Shown: piece after piece, positions 51,721 to 60,593 of the stretch | How the letters are laid out: every line of letters begins with the position of its first letter | Position numbering within the stretch: the first letter of the stretch is position 1 | Origin: Aurantiochytrium sp. KH105 | Taxonomy: Eukaryota > Sar > Bigyra > Thraustochytrida > Thraustochytriidae | Assembly (NCBI GenBank): GCA_003116975.1 | Contig: BGKB01000258.1 | Coordinates: 1 to 63,735, forward strand | Reading direction: 5' to 3' | Length of the DNA stretch: 63,735 bases | Program-made: the position numbers and the translations under genes | The notes under the pieces: model-generated | The model's database searches: none | Told to the model about the DNA's origin: nothing | What the model saw: only the letters and a program-made list of their open reading frames with translations

Positions 51721-54700
51721 ATGTCCAGCGGAGGGTCTGCCGTGGCGACGCTCGCCCGTGAAGCGGCGGGGCTCCTGGTGGAGGAGGATGGCGAGGACTG
51801 CGCGCCGCGGAGAGCGGTGACCCTCGCTCGCGCGCTGGAGGCGCTCGCGAGCCATGCGGAGGCCAGCGAGAGGCCGGCGGAGGCCCAGGCCCACCTCTTG
51901 AGCGCGGAGGCAAACCTGCGCGAGGCCATCGCAGTCTTGCAGCCGTACTTTGGGCGGGCCCCGGACCTGCCAGGGCGCGTCCTGCAGCTCGTGGACGCAC
52001 GCGCGGGCCGCGTCGCGCTCGCCGATGCTCACCAGCGCATCAAGGAGGCGCTCGAAAGGTGCAAGCTCGACGCCGATGTGCTGCTCGCGCGAAGTCCGGG
52101 CAAGGCCAAACAAGCAAGCAGGCGCGTGTCGAAACAACGCAGCTCTCGAGACGCCGCGACCGATGTTCTCGACGACTGGGAAGCTGACACCAAAAAGGAC
52201 GCCGAGGAAGACCGCCTCGAGCTCGCAGAGGGCCTAGGGCTTTTGCGCGAGCAGGAAGGTATGAGCAAGAGCAGCCTGGAAATCATCTTGGGCCTGCTCG
52301 AGGAGCAGCCCAGGATCGACACCGGGGCCGTGCTGCAGGGCAACCTTGGGACCCGCAAGGAACGCCGCGCCATGCGGCGGATCGTGGCGAGCCTCGTCGA
52401 GGCGCAAGAGGCAGAAGCTGCAACCTTGCGCTCCGACATGCTCATTGTGGACGATCCCGAGCAAGTACTTGGCGAAGGGCGCTTCACGCAGGTGCTCTCT
52501 GGGATGGCTACGAGGATGTCTGGAAAGGAAGAGCATGTGGAAGTGCGTGTCGCACTGAAACGAGTCCGGCCAGGGTCGTCGAAGAAAAGTCGGCAAAAAC
52601 TTCGAGCGAGGCGTGCGTTGCTCCTGGAGGCCGAGCGCTGGCAGGGGCTTCGACATGAGAACATTGTGCGTTTGTTGGGTACCTGCGTCCTGGACCGGCG
52701 CTTTTACTTGATGATGGATCTTTGCGACATGTCCCTCGAAGACCTACTGTACGAGACTGAAGTCGCCGAGTCGTACGAGCTGAGCGCGGAGGACCGCGAA
52801 GCCATTTTGCGCGGTGTGTCGCGGGGTCTCGCGTATTTGCACGCAAATGCAGTCATCCACCACGACCTCAAGCCGACCAATGTACTCTTGAGCCACGATT
52901 TGGGTCTCGTCAAGCTAGCCAACTTTGGCTTGACGCAGTCAAGCGTCCGTGACAATGGCATTGGGTCACGGTACGGCGATGCAGATGATGAGGTGGAAGA
53001 TGCGAGACGCGGCAAATCACTGTACATGGCTCCGGAGGTCTTGCAGCCGCCGGCACAATGGACATCGTGCGCTGATATCTTTTCCTTGGCAATGATTATG
53101 TGGGAAATGTACCATGGGGAGCCACCTTACGCTCACGTGGAGTCTACTGTAGACCTTGAGGACCAGGTTCTGCGCGGCGAGAGGCCCAAGGTCTCACGCA
53201 AGCGTGGGGGCATTCTGCCGTGGATGCCCGCCGTGATTGAACAATGCTGGGATCACGATGCGCAGCATAGGCCAAGGGCCTCCGAGGTACTGCAATATTT
53301 CTCGACGCGTGGTACCAAGAGCCAGCGACGCTCGGAACGTGTCATTCGAGGTATTGTTTCGGTTTTTACATCTTCTTCCAAGAGTAATGACGATGACGAT
53401 GATGCTGCGTCTGTTGATGGCGCCGTAGAAAAGGCGCCATCACCTGCTGCTGCTGCTGCAGCTGCCTCTGCAGCAAAAGTCGCGACAGCAGCAGCCACTG
53501 CAAAAGGCAAGCAGGAAGACGTCTATGTCGAGGCCGCGGCCGCGGCAGCCACAGCCGCCTCGGCGGCCACTCTCGCTTCCCGCTCATCTGCCCGAAGATC
53601 AATTTCGAGGCGCAGGTCCTCGGCGCCGCGGTCATCCATGGGAGCAAGGACGCAGCAAACGCCTCAGGCAGCCTCATTTACGTCAGCGCTCGCCGCAACA
53701 ATTGCAGCCGCAACTGCGCCGGCAATAGCAGCAGTCTCAACAATCGCGGGAGCGGGAGGAGGCGACACTGCAAGCCCTGATGGGGATGTGAAGAGTGTTG
53801 TTGAGGACCTCAAGAATCGCAAGATGATTATCCAAGCGCGAGGCTTCGCACCGTCGTCGGGGGCCAATGTGCAGTCGATTCGAAGCCTCGTGGAAGCACT
53901 GAAACAGGACTCGGACGTGAGACTGCGCACGCTCGAATCCTTGCACGGTGCGCTCAGGCAGGAGTTCGAGGCGGACGAGGAAACGGAGGTGCTGCGCAAT
54001 GAGGCGAGATCACGAGGCCTGCTTTCTGAACTACATCGCGTCATGGATGGTGATCAGGATATTGAGGTACTCACGAGCGCGCTGTGGGTACTGCGCTATG
54101 CCTTGTCAGGCCCCGGTGCCGAGTCCTCGCGCAAGGCGGCTGTCGATTCGTACCAGCTGGCAGACCTAGCGCAAGGCCTGCTCCAGGTCTACCCAGAAGA
54201 GGCCGGCCTGCAGAGCGCCGCGTGCCGCGTGGTTGGCACCTTTGCGCAATCGTCAAATCGCATTCGCGGTATTCTGGTCCAAGAAATGAGCTTGGGCAAG
54301 GAGCTGCTGGAAGCCATGCGCGCACACCCCGGCGATGCCGATGTGCAAAAGAATGCATGTTTGGCATTGCAGAACCTGTCTTTAAACGACCGTAACAAGG
54401 AGATCCTCGGGCAGGACCTGAACGCGGGGCTAGAGATTCTGACAGCCATGCGGGCGCACGAAAAGGATGGTGATGTGCAAGAATTCGGCTGCGGCGCGCT
54501 GCAGAATCTTGCCTTGGACGAGCAGAACCGAGTCAGGCTGGGCCAGACGCTCGAGGCCGGCGGCGCAGCCTTGGCGGCGATGCGTTCGCACATCGACGAT
54601 GGCGATATCCAGGAGAACGCCTGCGGGCTGTTGTGGAATCTTGCCGCAAACAAGGACAATCGCGTGATTCTGGGCCAAGAGCTCGACGCAGGCCGGACGA

Positions 54701-55443
54701 TCGTCGCAACAATGGAGGCGCACGTGGACGACGGCGAGATCCAGAACTATGCCTGCGCAGCGTTGGGCAGCTTGGCAAGGAACAATCGCAACAAGGAGAT
54801 CTTGGTGCAAGAAGTTGGTTGCGGGCAAAGCATTGCGCAGGCCATGCGCGGACACCCCACAGACGCAGTGGTCCAGGAGATGGCCTGCTGGGCCTTGTGC
54901 AACCTTGCTGACCAGCGCAACGAGGAAATTCTCGTGCAAGAGGTGGGGATCGGTAAGGATGTCATTGCAGCCATGCGTGCGCACCCGGAAGATGTCGAAG
55001 TGCTCAAGTACGCGTGCGGCGCCATTGGTAGCCTTGCCTTTGAGAATGGGCGCAACAAGGTCATTTTCGGGCAAGAACTAAAGGTAGGAAACGACCTTGT
55101 CACGGTGCTTCGCGCTCACCGAGATAATGCCAGAATTGTGGAAATGGTGTGCTGGGCAGTGTGCAACCTGGCGCTCAAGAATACTCGCAACCAGATTATC
55201 TTGGGCCAAGAGGCGGGGCTTGCCAAGGAGCTCGTTGAAGCGATGCGCGTTCATAGCGACGTTTCCACGGTGCAGAAGAAGGCCTGCGGCACGCTATGGA
55301 CACTGGCTAGCAGCCCTGCTGTGAAGCAGGATCTTTTGAGAATGGGTGCCGTCGATGTGATTACTGCTGCGAGTGAAAAGTTTCCAGAGCTTGATTATCC
55401 CAAGGGGCTCTTGGAATTCATGACGGCTGACCCTCAGTCTTAA
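51721..55443 (+). CDS. Kinase-like domain protein with C-terminal armadillo repeats
   Basis: Predicted 1240 residues from the ATG at 51721; the frame is open upstream to 51541 but that part is low-complexity. Residues about 25-125 are helical and faintly resemble an MIT-type helical bundle. A tyrosine-kinase-like (TKL) kinase domain spans about 250-530: glycine loop LGEGRFTQV, Lys280 in VALKRV, catalytic loop HHDLKPTN with Asp382, APE motif as MAPEVLQ, and SCADIFSLAMIMWEM. The DFG motif reads NFG (Asn401 in VKLANFGLT), so the metal-binding Asp is missing and activity may be low or absent. Ala/Ser-rich linker at 550-690. From about 780 to the end come about nine armadillo-type repeats of 44-45 residues (CLALQNLSLNDRNKEILGQ, ACAALGSLARNNRNKEILVQ). 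Likely a scaffold or signalling protein; the partner is unknown. Confidence 0.82.
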   Translation: MSSGGSAVATLAREAAGLLVEEDGEDCAPRRAVTLARALEALASHAEASERPAEAQAHLLSAEANLREAIAVLQPYFGRAPDLPGRVLQLVDARAGRVALADAHQRIKEALERCKLDADVLLARSPGKAKQASRRVSKQRSSRDAATDVLDDWEADTKKDAEEDRLELAEGLGLLREQEGMSKSSLEIILGLLEEQPRIDTGAVLQGNLGTRKERRAMRRIVASLVEAQEAEAATLRSDMLIVDDPEQVLGEGRFTQVLSGMATRMSGKEEHVEVRVALKRVRPGSSKKSRQKLRARRALLLEAERWQGLRHENIVRLLGTCVLDRRFYLMMDLCDMSLEDLLYETEVAESYELSAEDREAILRGVSRGLAYLHANAVIHHDLKPTNVLLSHDLGLVKLANFGLTQSSVRDNGIGSRYGDADDEVEDARRGKSLYMAPEVLQPPAQWTSCADIFSLAMIMWEMYHGEPPYAHVESTVDLEDQVLRGERPKVSRKRGGILPWMPAVIEQCWDHDAQHRPRASEVLQYFSTRGTKSQRRSERVIRGIVSVFTSSSKSNDDDDDAASVDGAVEKAPSPAAAAAAASAAKVATAAATAKGKQEDVYVEAAAAAATAASAATLASRSSARRSISRRRSSAPRSSMGARTQQTPQAASFTSALAATIAAATAPAIAAVSTIAGAGGGDTASPDGDVKSVVEDLKNRKMIIQARGFAPSSGANVQSIRSLVEALKQDSDVRLRTLESLHGALRQEFEADEETEVLRNEARSRGLLSELHRVMDGDQDIEVLTSALWVLRYALSGPGAESSRKAAVDSYQLADLAQGLLQVYPEEAGLQSAACRVVGTFAQSSNRIRGILVQEMSLGKELLEAMRAHPGDADVQKNACLALQNLSLNDRNKEILGQDLNAGLEILTAMRAHEKDGDVQEFGCGALQNLALDEQNRVRLGQTLEAGGAALAAMRSHIDDGDIQENACGLLWNLAANKDNRVILGQELDAGRTIVATMEAHVDDGEIQNYACAALGSLARNNRNKEILVQEVGCGQSIAQAMRGHPTDAVVQEMACWALCNLADQRNEEILVQEVGIGKDVIAAMRAHPEDVEVLKYACGAIGSLAFENGRNKVIFGQELKVGNDLVTVLRAHRDNARIVEMVCWAVCNLALKNTRNQIILGQEAGLAKELVEAMRVHSDVSTVQKKACGTLWTLASSPAVKQDLLRMGAVDVITAASEKFPELDYPKGLLEFMTADPQS

Positions 55444-56660
55444 CACGGAGTTCGCGAGTAAAGTACGTGATCGTCTCCTCATAATCGAAGGCCTCCTGGG
55501 CATCAGACCCATCCGGCTTTGCCTCGATCGGCGCGCGGCCGCGGCAGCGTGCGCGCGACCCCGGGGGAGGACGCCGGCCGGGAGCGCGCGGGCGTGCGGG
55601 GTGTCCCTGCAAAATTGCTTCGGCCCGGCAAAGACCTAATCAGCAGCTAATCATCAGGAAGCATCTTAGGGAACAAGCAGGCAGAACCGGGACCTGCGAG
55701 CCCCTGAGCGTCCGTGCGGGCCTTGCGGGGGCGTAGAAGGCGCGACAAGGCCGGTGGGCGAGCCGCATGAGCGGAGTAGAANAGGCCCGTACACCCGCGG
55801 CGGCACCGCGAGCCCGCCGCACCCCTGCGATCCCCGTCTGCTCCCGCCGTTAGGCGCGCCGCCCTCCCCCTTCTGCTCCGCCCTTCACGCGCCCGCCTGC
55901 CCATATATTATATAGGGCGCCCCGGGGCGCCCGCGGTCTAACTTTGCAACGAGTTGACTTTGCAGACCAAGACTGCGGCAATCGACGTTTCTCGCCGGTG
56001 GGCGAACGGTCGACCAACCGATTCGAAAAAAAAATCAAAGCCGGAGGGGTCTAGGTGCCGATTGGCCTTCGCAAAATCATGTATTTCTCTCGTGGACTCC
56101 GTGTTAAAAAATATATATAAATTGTAGGTAAATGAATGTGCAATTCTTGCATGAAGCCATATGAGCGATGCTCGTTTTCTTTCCGCCTGATTCGAGCAAA
56201 CGTAAAGGAAATTGCGCCACCGCCAGACGCGCACGGATTTGATCAGCAAGATCATGTTGGCTTTTCCGAAGGCAAAGGCGTGATGTCTGCCATCCGATGG
56301 CGAGGAGTCTCGAGTCGGTTTTTTCCTTTTGGAGCGAAAACCCAATCGCAAAAGTTCTAGCATCAACTCACACACGAATTGGGAAGAAAGGGACGAGGTG
56401 CGCGTGGTGAGCGGATGACCTTCTCTCAGATGCCCACTCCCACAAATTTATCGAGCGAGCTTTGTTGTTTTGCAGCGCGTGAACTCGTCGCAGACATATC
56501 TCTCTCTCTCTCCCTCCATCCCGCGGGGCTGCGCTGCGTGCGCCCTTTCGGAGGCACGCTGACAAGAAAATGTGAACGCGACAGTCGCGCATACTTTGTA
56601 TGGGGCCTCGGACCAGCAGATCGGCAACGACTCGGAGGCCGTGAAGCGGGTGAGCAGACG
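55444..56660. other. Spacer between the kinase/ARM gene and ZPR1
   Basis: About 1.2 kb, no gene supported. It has one ambiguous base at 55782 and a TATATTATATAGGGCGCC stretch near 55905. A CT-rich tract (TCTCTCTCTCTC) near 56500 precedes the ZPR1 start. The ZPR1 frame is open upstream of 56661, with other possible starts. Confidence 0.55.
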
Positions 56661-57899
56661 ATGGAAGACCACCCGGACGTGGACAGGTCGGAGGCGCCGT
56701 CACGGGTCGACCTCGCGCAGCTGACGCCCGCGCAGCTTGAGGCGCTCGCACAGGGCGAGGCCGTGGAGTTTGATGCCGCGGAGCTGGAAAATGCGCAGGC
56801 CGGCGCTGACGCGAGCGCGGCCTCCGGCGCCGGCGCGTACAAGGTCTTCAAGGACGAGGATAACCAGCTGGAGCTCGACGACGTGGTCAAGCTCGCAGTT
56901 AGCTGCCTTGAGTGCGGTGCGACGGCAGACTTTCAGAGAGCCGAGCTCAATCTCCCGCGCTTTGGGCGCGCGGAGATCCAGAGCTTTTCCTGCTCAGGGT
57001 GCGGGTACACGTACCGCAAGGTGCGGTCCGTGGACCCGATTCGGACCGCAAATGTGGCCCCGCTCGAGCCAGGTTACGGGCGACGGATTATTCTCAATGT
57101 GCAGGACGAATCAGACCTAAGTCGCGAGGTGCTGCGCTCGGATGACTGCACGTTTCGTGTGCCCGAGCTCGAACTGGAGGTTTCCACTCGTGCAGGAGCT
57201 ATGACCACGGTCGAAGGCTGTCTCCAACATGTAGGTACGAGCCTTCGATTCCTGCGCCTAGCCGATGACGCCCCTGGTGAAGGCGCGAGCGCAACGGGCA
57301 ACATAAAGATGGCAAACGTTGTCGATGCGCGCGTCGAGGCCCTCTTGGACGGCGTCCGGAACGGCACGAGCACATTTCAGCTGATTCTGGAAGACGAGCA
57401 TGATGCTTCCCACATTCAAGTTCTGGAGAACGACTCGCGCGTCTCCTTTGAGGTCTACCTGCTCGATTCCGATTCTGAAGCCGCCGACGAAGAGGCACAT
57501 CCTGCTGTGCTCTGCGGGCTCACGCATGTGGAGCCAGGCGTTGTGCTGGAGGCCATGTATGGCGAGGAGTGGATCCCAAACTGTCGAGTGGTGTCTGTGA
57601 ATGGCTCGGCTGTGTGGGTGGAGCGTGCGGATGACCCCGGAGATGGAAGGTGGCACGCGGGATTGGACGAGGTTCGCGGTTGCGAAGACCCCTCGTGCGG
57701 TTGCCAGCAGCTGCTGGAGATGCCAGGGGCTACTCTCCAGGCCTCAGCTGCTCCCGATATGGAGATGCTCGACTACTTGAACAAGTTTGCCGACCATGTC
57801 GAGGCGCAAGAGGGATCCATCTCCACGCAGCAAAAAAAGCAAATGAATGCGCAAGCCCAAATTGCCCAAGACCTGGATGCGCTGGATCAAATGGACTAG
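56661..57899 (+). CDS. ZPR1: ZPR1-type zinc finger protein with a single ZPR1 module and Tudor-like tail
   Basis: Predicted 412 residues. ZPR1 proteins bind eEF1A and act in its folding, and in animals bind SMN; they are cytosolic and nuclear. One complete module is visible. The zinc finger reads CLECG...CSGCGY (residues about 82-117), and the strand region RIILNVQDESDLSREVLRSD follows. Next come PELELEV, the A-box element TTVEGCLQHVG, and TFQLILEDEHDASHIQ, equivalent to the family FTLILDDPxGNSYIQ block. Standard ZPR1 has two such modules. Here the second is replaced by about 60 residues resembling a Tudor or agenet barrel (VLEAMYGEEWIPNCRVVSV, then AVWVERADD and WHAGLDEVR) and a Gln-rich helical end. 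I chose the ATG at 56661 because the upstream open part is unlike the family. Length is close to other ZPR1 proteins (about 460). Confidence 0.85.
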   Translation: MEDHPDVDRSEAPSRVDLAQLTPAQLEALAQGEAVEFDAAELENAQAGADASAASGAGAYKVFKDEDNQLELDDVVKLAVSCLECGATADFQRAELNLPRFGRAEIQSFSCSGCGYTYRKVRSVDPIRTANVAPLEPGYGRRIILNVQDESDLSREVLRSDDCTFRVPELELEVSTRAGAMTTVEGCLQHVGTSLRFLRLADDAPGEGASATGNIKMANVVDARVEALLDGVRNGTSTFQLILEDEHDASHIQVLENDSRVSFEVYLLDSDSEAADEEAHPAVLCGLTHVEPGVVLEAMYGEEWIPNCRVVSVNGSAVWVERADDPGDGRWHAGLDEVRGCEDPSCGCQQLLEMPGATLQASAAPDMEMLDYLNKFADHVEAQEGSISTQQKKQMNAQAQIAQDLDALDQMD

Positions 57900-58635
57900 T
57901 GGCAGTGGATCATTACTTTTATTACGTTCGAGTGTGGGCATGATCGAGGACAGATTTCTTGAATTATGTAGAGCTCGAAGATCAGAACGAGTCATTTACG
58001 TGATTGGCTCAATCGATACATAATTCGACGATTCACTGCCAGTCACTAATAACTTTTTGGTTACTCGTAAATTAACTGAGATGCGATCGGCTTCGCATAC
58101 AAGACGTGCCAAGTCCGAGTCAGGCACTGCCCTTGTGCCTCTTAAGGCCACCATACGTGTCTATTTTTCGCATTCCTCTTCGGGTGTTGGGACCAAAACG
58201 TTGTGCTCAATTATGGGTTCACTTGCCACAGAAGAAGAAAAAACTTGCCCCTTACAGTGAAGCAAATTCAGACACGCAAGGCAGAGATGTTTAGGATTCT
58301 CGTTTCTGCCGGTAAATCCTATCAAAGACCACATTTTGGAGCTTCCTCAGCACGTTGGGTTGTAGTTGTGTAGTCTTTAATCCCCAAAAAACCGAATTGG
58401 TGCAGCATGATCGGTCAATCTGCAACATCCCTTGAAAAGGAAAGGTCATTATGAACCCCACGTGGCATGTCTTTCCTCAAATCCCAAGGACTTCAACTAC
58501 CGCGCAGCATTACTTTGCTAAATCTCCACTTAGCTGTGCCAGAATCCGATACTATGCCGACATACAAAAGTTGCTTCCAGTTTCAAAATTCGGTTATTAA
58601 AAGCTCGAACTCGAAAAGACTCACAGCACGAATAT

Positions 58636-58705
58636 AAAAAAATTGGGGTCTCGGACGCCCCAATTGCACACAAAAATTGAGGCCTTAGATGCCCCAAGTA
58701 ATGCT
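58636..58705. repeat. Two-copy 33-bp tandem repeat with perfect hairpin
   Basis: Copy 1 contains AATTGGGG (58641-58648) and its exact reverse complement CCCCAATT (58658-58665) around a 9-nt loop. Copy 2 repeats the pattern in decayed form (AAATTGAGGCCTTAGATGCCCCAA). No coding context. Confidence 0.65.
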
Positions 58706-59938
58706 TGTTGGCTGGGGTTCCAAACGTGAACTTCAGTCGCCTCGACATACCAAGAGCACGGTGCTAGATGTTTCATTTTGCTGGAGTATTCCTGAAGATG
58801 CACATCTCTAACCACTGCGCCAAGAGCTCGACGGCAGCAACCTTGCATGGGGATCATGATTTGAGCACGGTCCCAAAGTGGTAGAGAAAGCTGAGGTCAC
58901 GTTTTGATTTGTCTCCCAAATAACAGGAAGACGCATACCTTGGCCCTGAGTCTGCAATGAGTCCAGCCGCCTGTGCATCCTCCGTACGAAGCAGAAAGAA
59001 AGACTAAGGCTGGACGGGGCAGGAGGCGAGGTAGCGAGCGACACACCAGCTTGTAAACAAGGGCACGGGAGTTGAAGTGGAAATTTTACTTTGATGGTAC
59101 TGCGTATGACCGGACTCATCCCTAAATTCTCTGCCGCTGTCCCGAAAAGTCTCGAGTAACTTTTATCTCCAATGCCACCACAGCGGATGAACCAAGGGCA
59201 GAATAGCCTATTTCGGGTAATCTTGAAAAATCTTGAGCGAGATTAAGGAGGGACTCTGTGCACCTGCGAGCATAGCGTCGGTTGCTACTTTTCATTCTTC
59301 GCCTTGCACGTCACTATCAGCAGATTGCACGAGGAGAAACACATGTAATCAGGGGCTAGGGTCACGAGAAGGACAACAACGGCGAGCTCGTCCAGCTCGG
59401 AGAGATCGACAAAGCCGAAATGGTGACGAGCGCAGATGCCATAGCAAGCCCCGATGCGTACAGACTTCGATCTTGAAGGCATGCGAAAGATACGCTCAAA
59501 GGTGCAGCCATCGTCTTGCGCGAAGTAAAAGAGGGAGCATGGCCTTCTTGTTATCGGGGGCGGAGCTCGACATTTGCTGAGGGCGCGAGACACATTTGCT
59601 GAGGGCGACTCGCCAACCCACTCTGGCCGCACGATCGAAACGAGCAAAGACGCCGGAGAAGCGTTGGTCGGTCGGTAGGCAGGCTGGTAGAAAGAGCGCT
59701 GGGCTTGCTACGCCTCTATGCACCAGCGCCTGGTCAAACTCCGACGAAGGTTCCTGGCAGGCACTGCAGCTTCTGGATCAAGTTGGCCAACGTGCTCCAA
59801 GTCGAACGTGGCTCACATCGATCTGCTCTTTCTTTCTTTGCTCACTGCAAGCGCAGCGGCACGGCGTTGGGAGCGCGCAGGATGCATGGCTGGTGCGCCT
59901 CATACCCGCTCGCGCTGGACTGCACCTAAACCCGCTCG

Positions 59939-59971
59939 CACGCACGCTCGCTCGCTCGCTCGCTCGCTCAC
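59939..59971. repeat. CGCT microsatellite
   Basis: CGCT repeated about six times, of the same type as at 46788-46816. Confidence 0.8.
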
Positions 59972-60120
59972 TTGCCGCGCGTGGCCTACCGAAAAAAGAA
60001 AAGAAAAAAGCATTTGTTTATTTTTCATTCACTTCGATTCACTTGAAGCGAATTTTCCCTCGCTGCGTCCTCGGCTGGTTCTGCTTGCTTCTGTTGCAGC
60101 AACTTCCCTCGCCGAGTTGA

Positions 60121-60593
60121 GTGCGAAAGAGTGCGAGCGGACGGGGACAGGGGACGTTGGAGGAAGTGGGGGTGGCCTGCGGACGGCCGTCTGTCACATT
60201 TGAAAGGAGCTTTGTGCAGAATGACATTTTGATTCGAAAACTTGAAGAAACGGACATTGAGGAAGTCAAGGCACTGACTGACACATTCCAATGTGGGGCG
60301 TACGATAGGTAAGCGAAACAAACGGGGTGGCGGTATGTTCCATGAGATAAAAGCGTCTAGGTGCTGACGCTTTGATGTAGACGCCGTAAGGATTGTCAAT
60401 GAAGTGAGATCTGACGAGCTGGACAACGGAAAGGCGATTTCGCACAGATATAGCGACGGCGCCTACCTTGCTTATAAACTAAACTCGGACTCTCTCTGTC
60501 GGGAATGGAGCGATGGCCATGTAAGTAAAAGTGTTGAGAATGTTCATCTATTGCTTTGACTGGCTTGATTGAGAAGGCGGCCGGCCCTAAATG
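60121..60593 (+). CDS. Possible spliced gene fragment, weakly GNAT-like
   Basis: A coding-like stretch ends at 60308 with FQCGAYDR and a strong AG|GTAAGC donor. It contains DILIRKLEETDIEEVKALTD, which resembles the start of a GNAT acetyltransferase. Joining to an AG at 60389-60390 continues in frame with IVNEVRSDELDNG...YLAYKLN and reaches another GTAAGT donor at 60521. A last short exon ending at the TGA at 60591-60593 is possible. No ATG exists in the first frame, so an upstream exon is needed or this is a gene relic. The GNAT call is a weak resemblance only; the C-terminal acetyl-CoA loop is not seen. Confidence 0.33.

Larger units (their letters stand above)
57900..60120. other. Gene-poor region downstream of ZPR1
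   Basis: About 2.2 kb with no gene I can support. It contains the hairpin and 33-bp tandem repeat at 58633-58705 and a CGCT run at 59941-59970. Base composition between 58 and 59.3 kb is AT-richer than in the genes. Confidence 0.55.
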
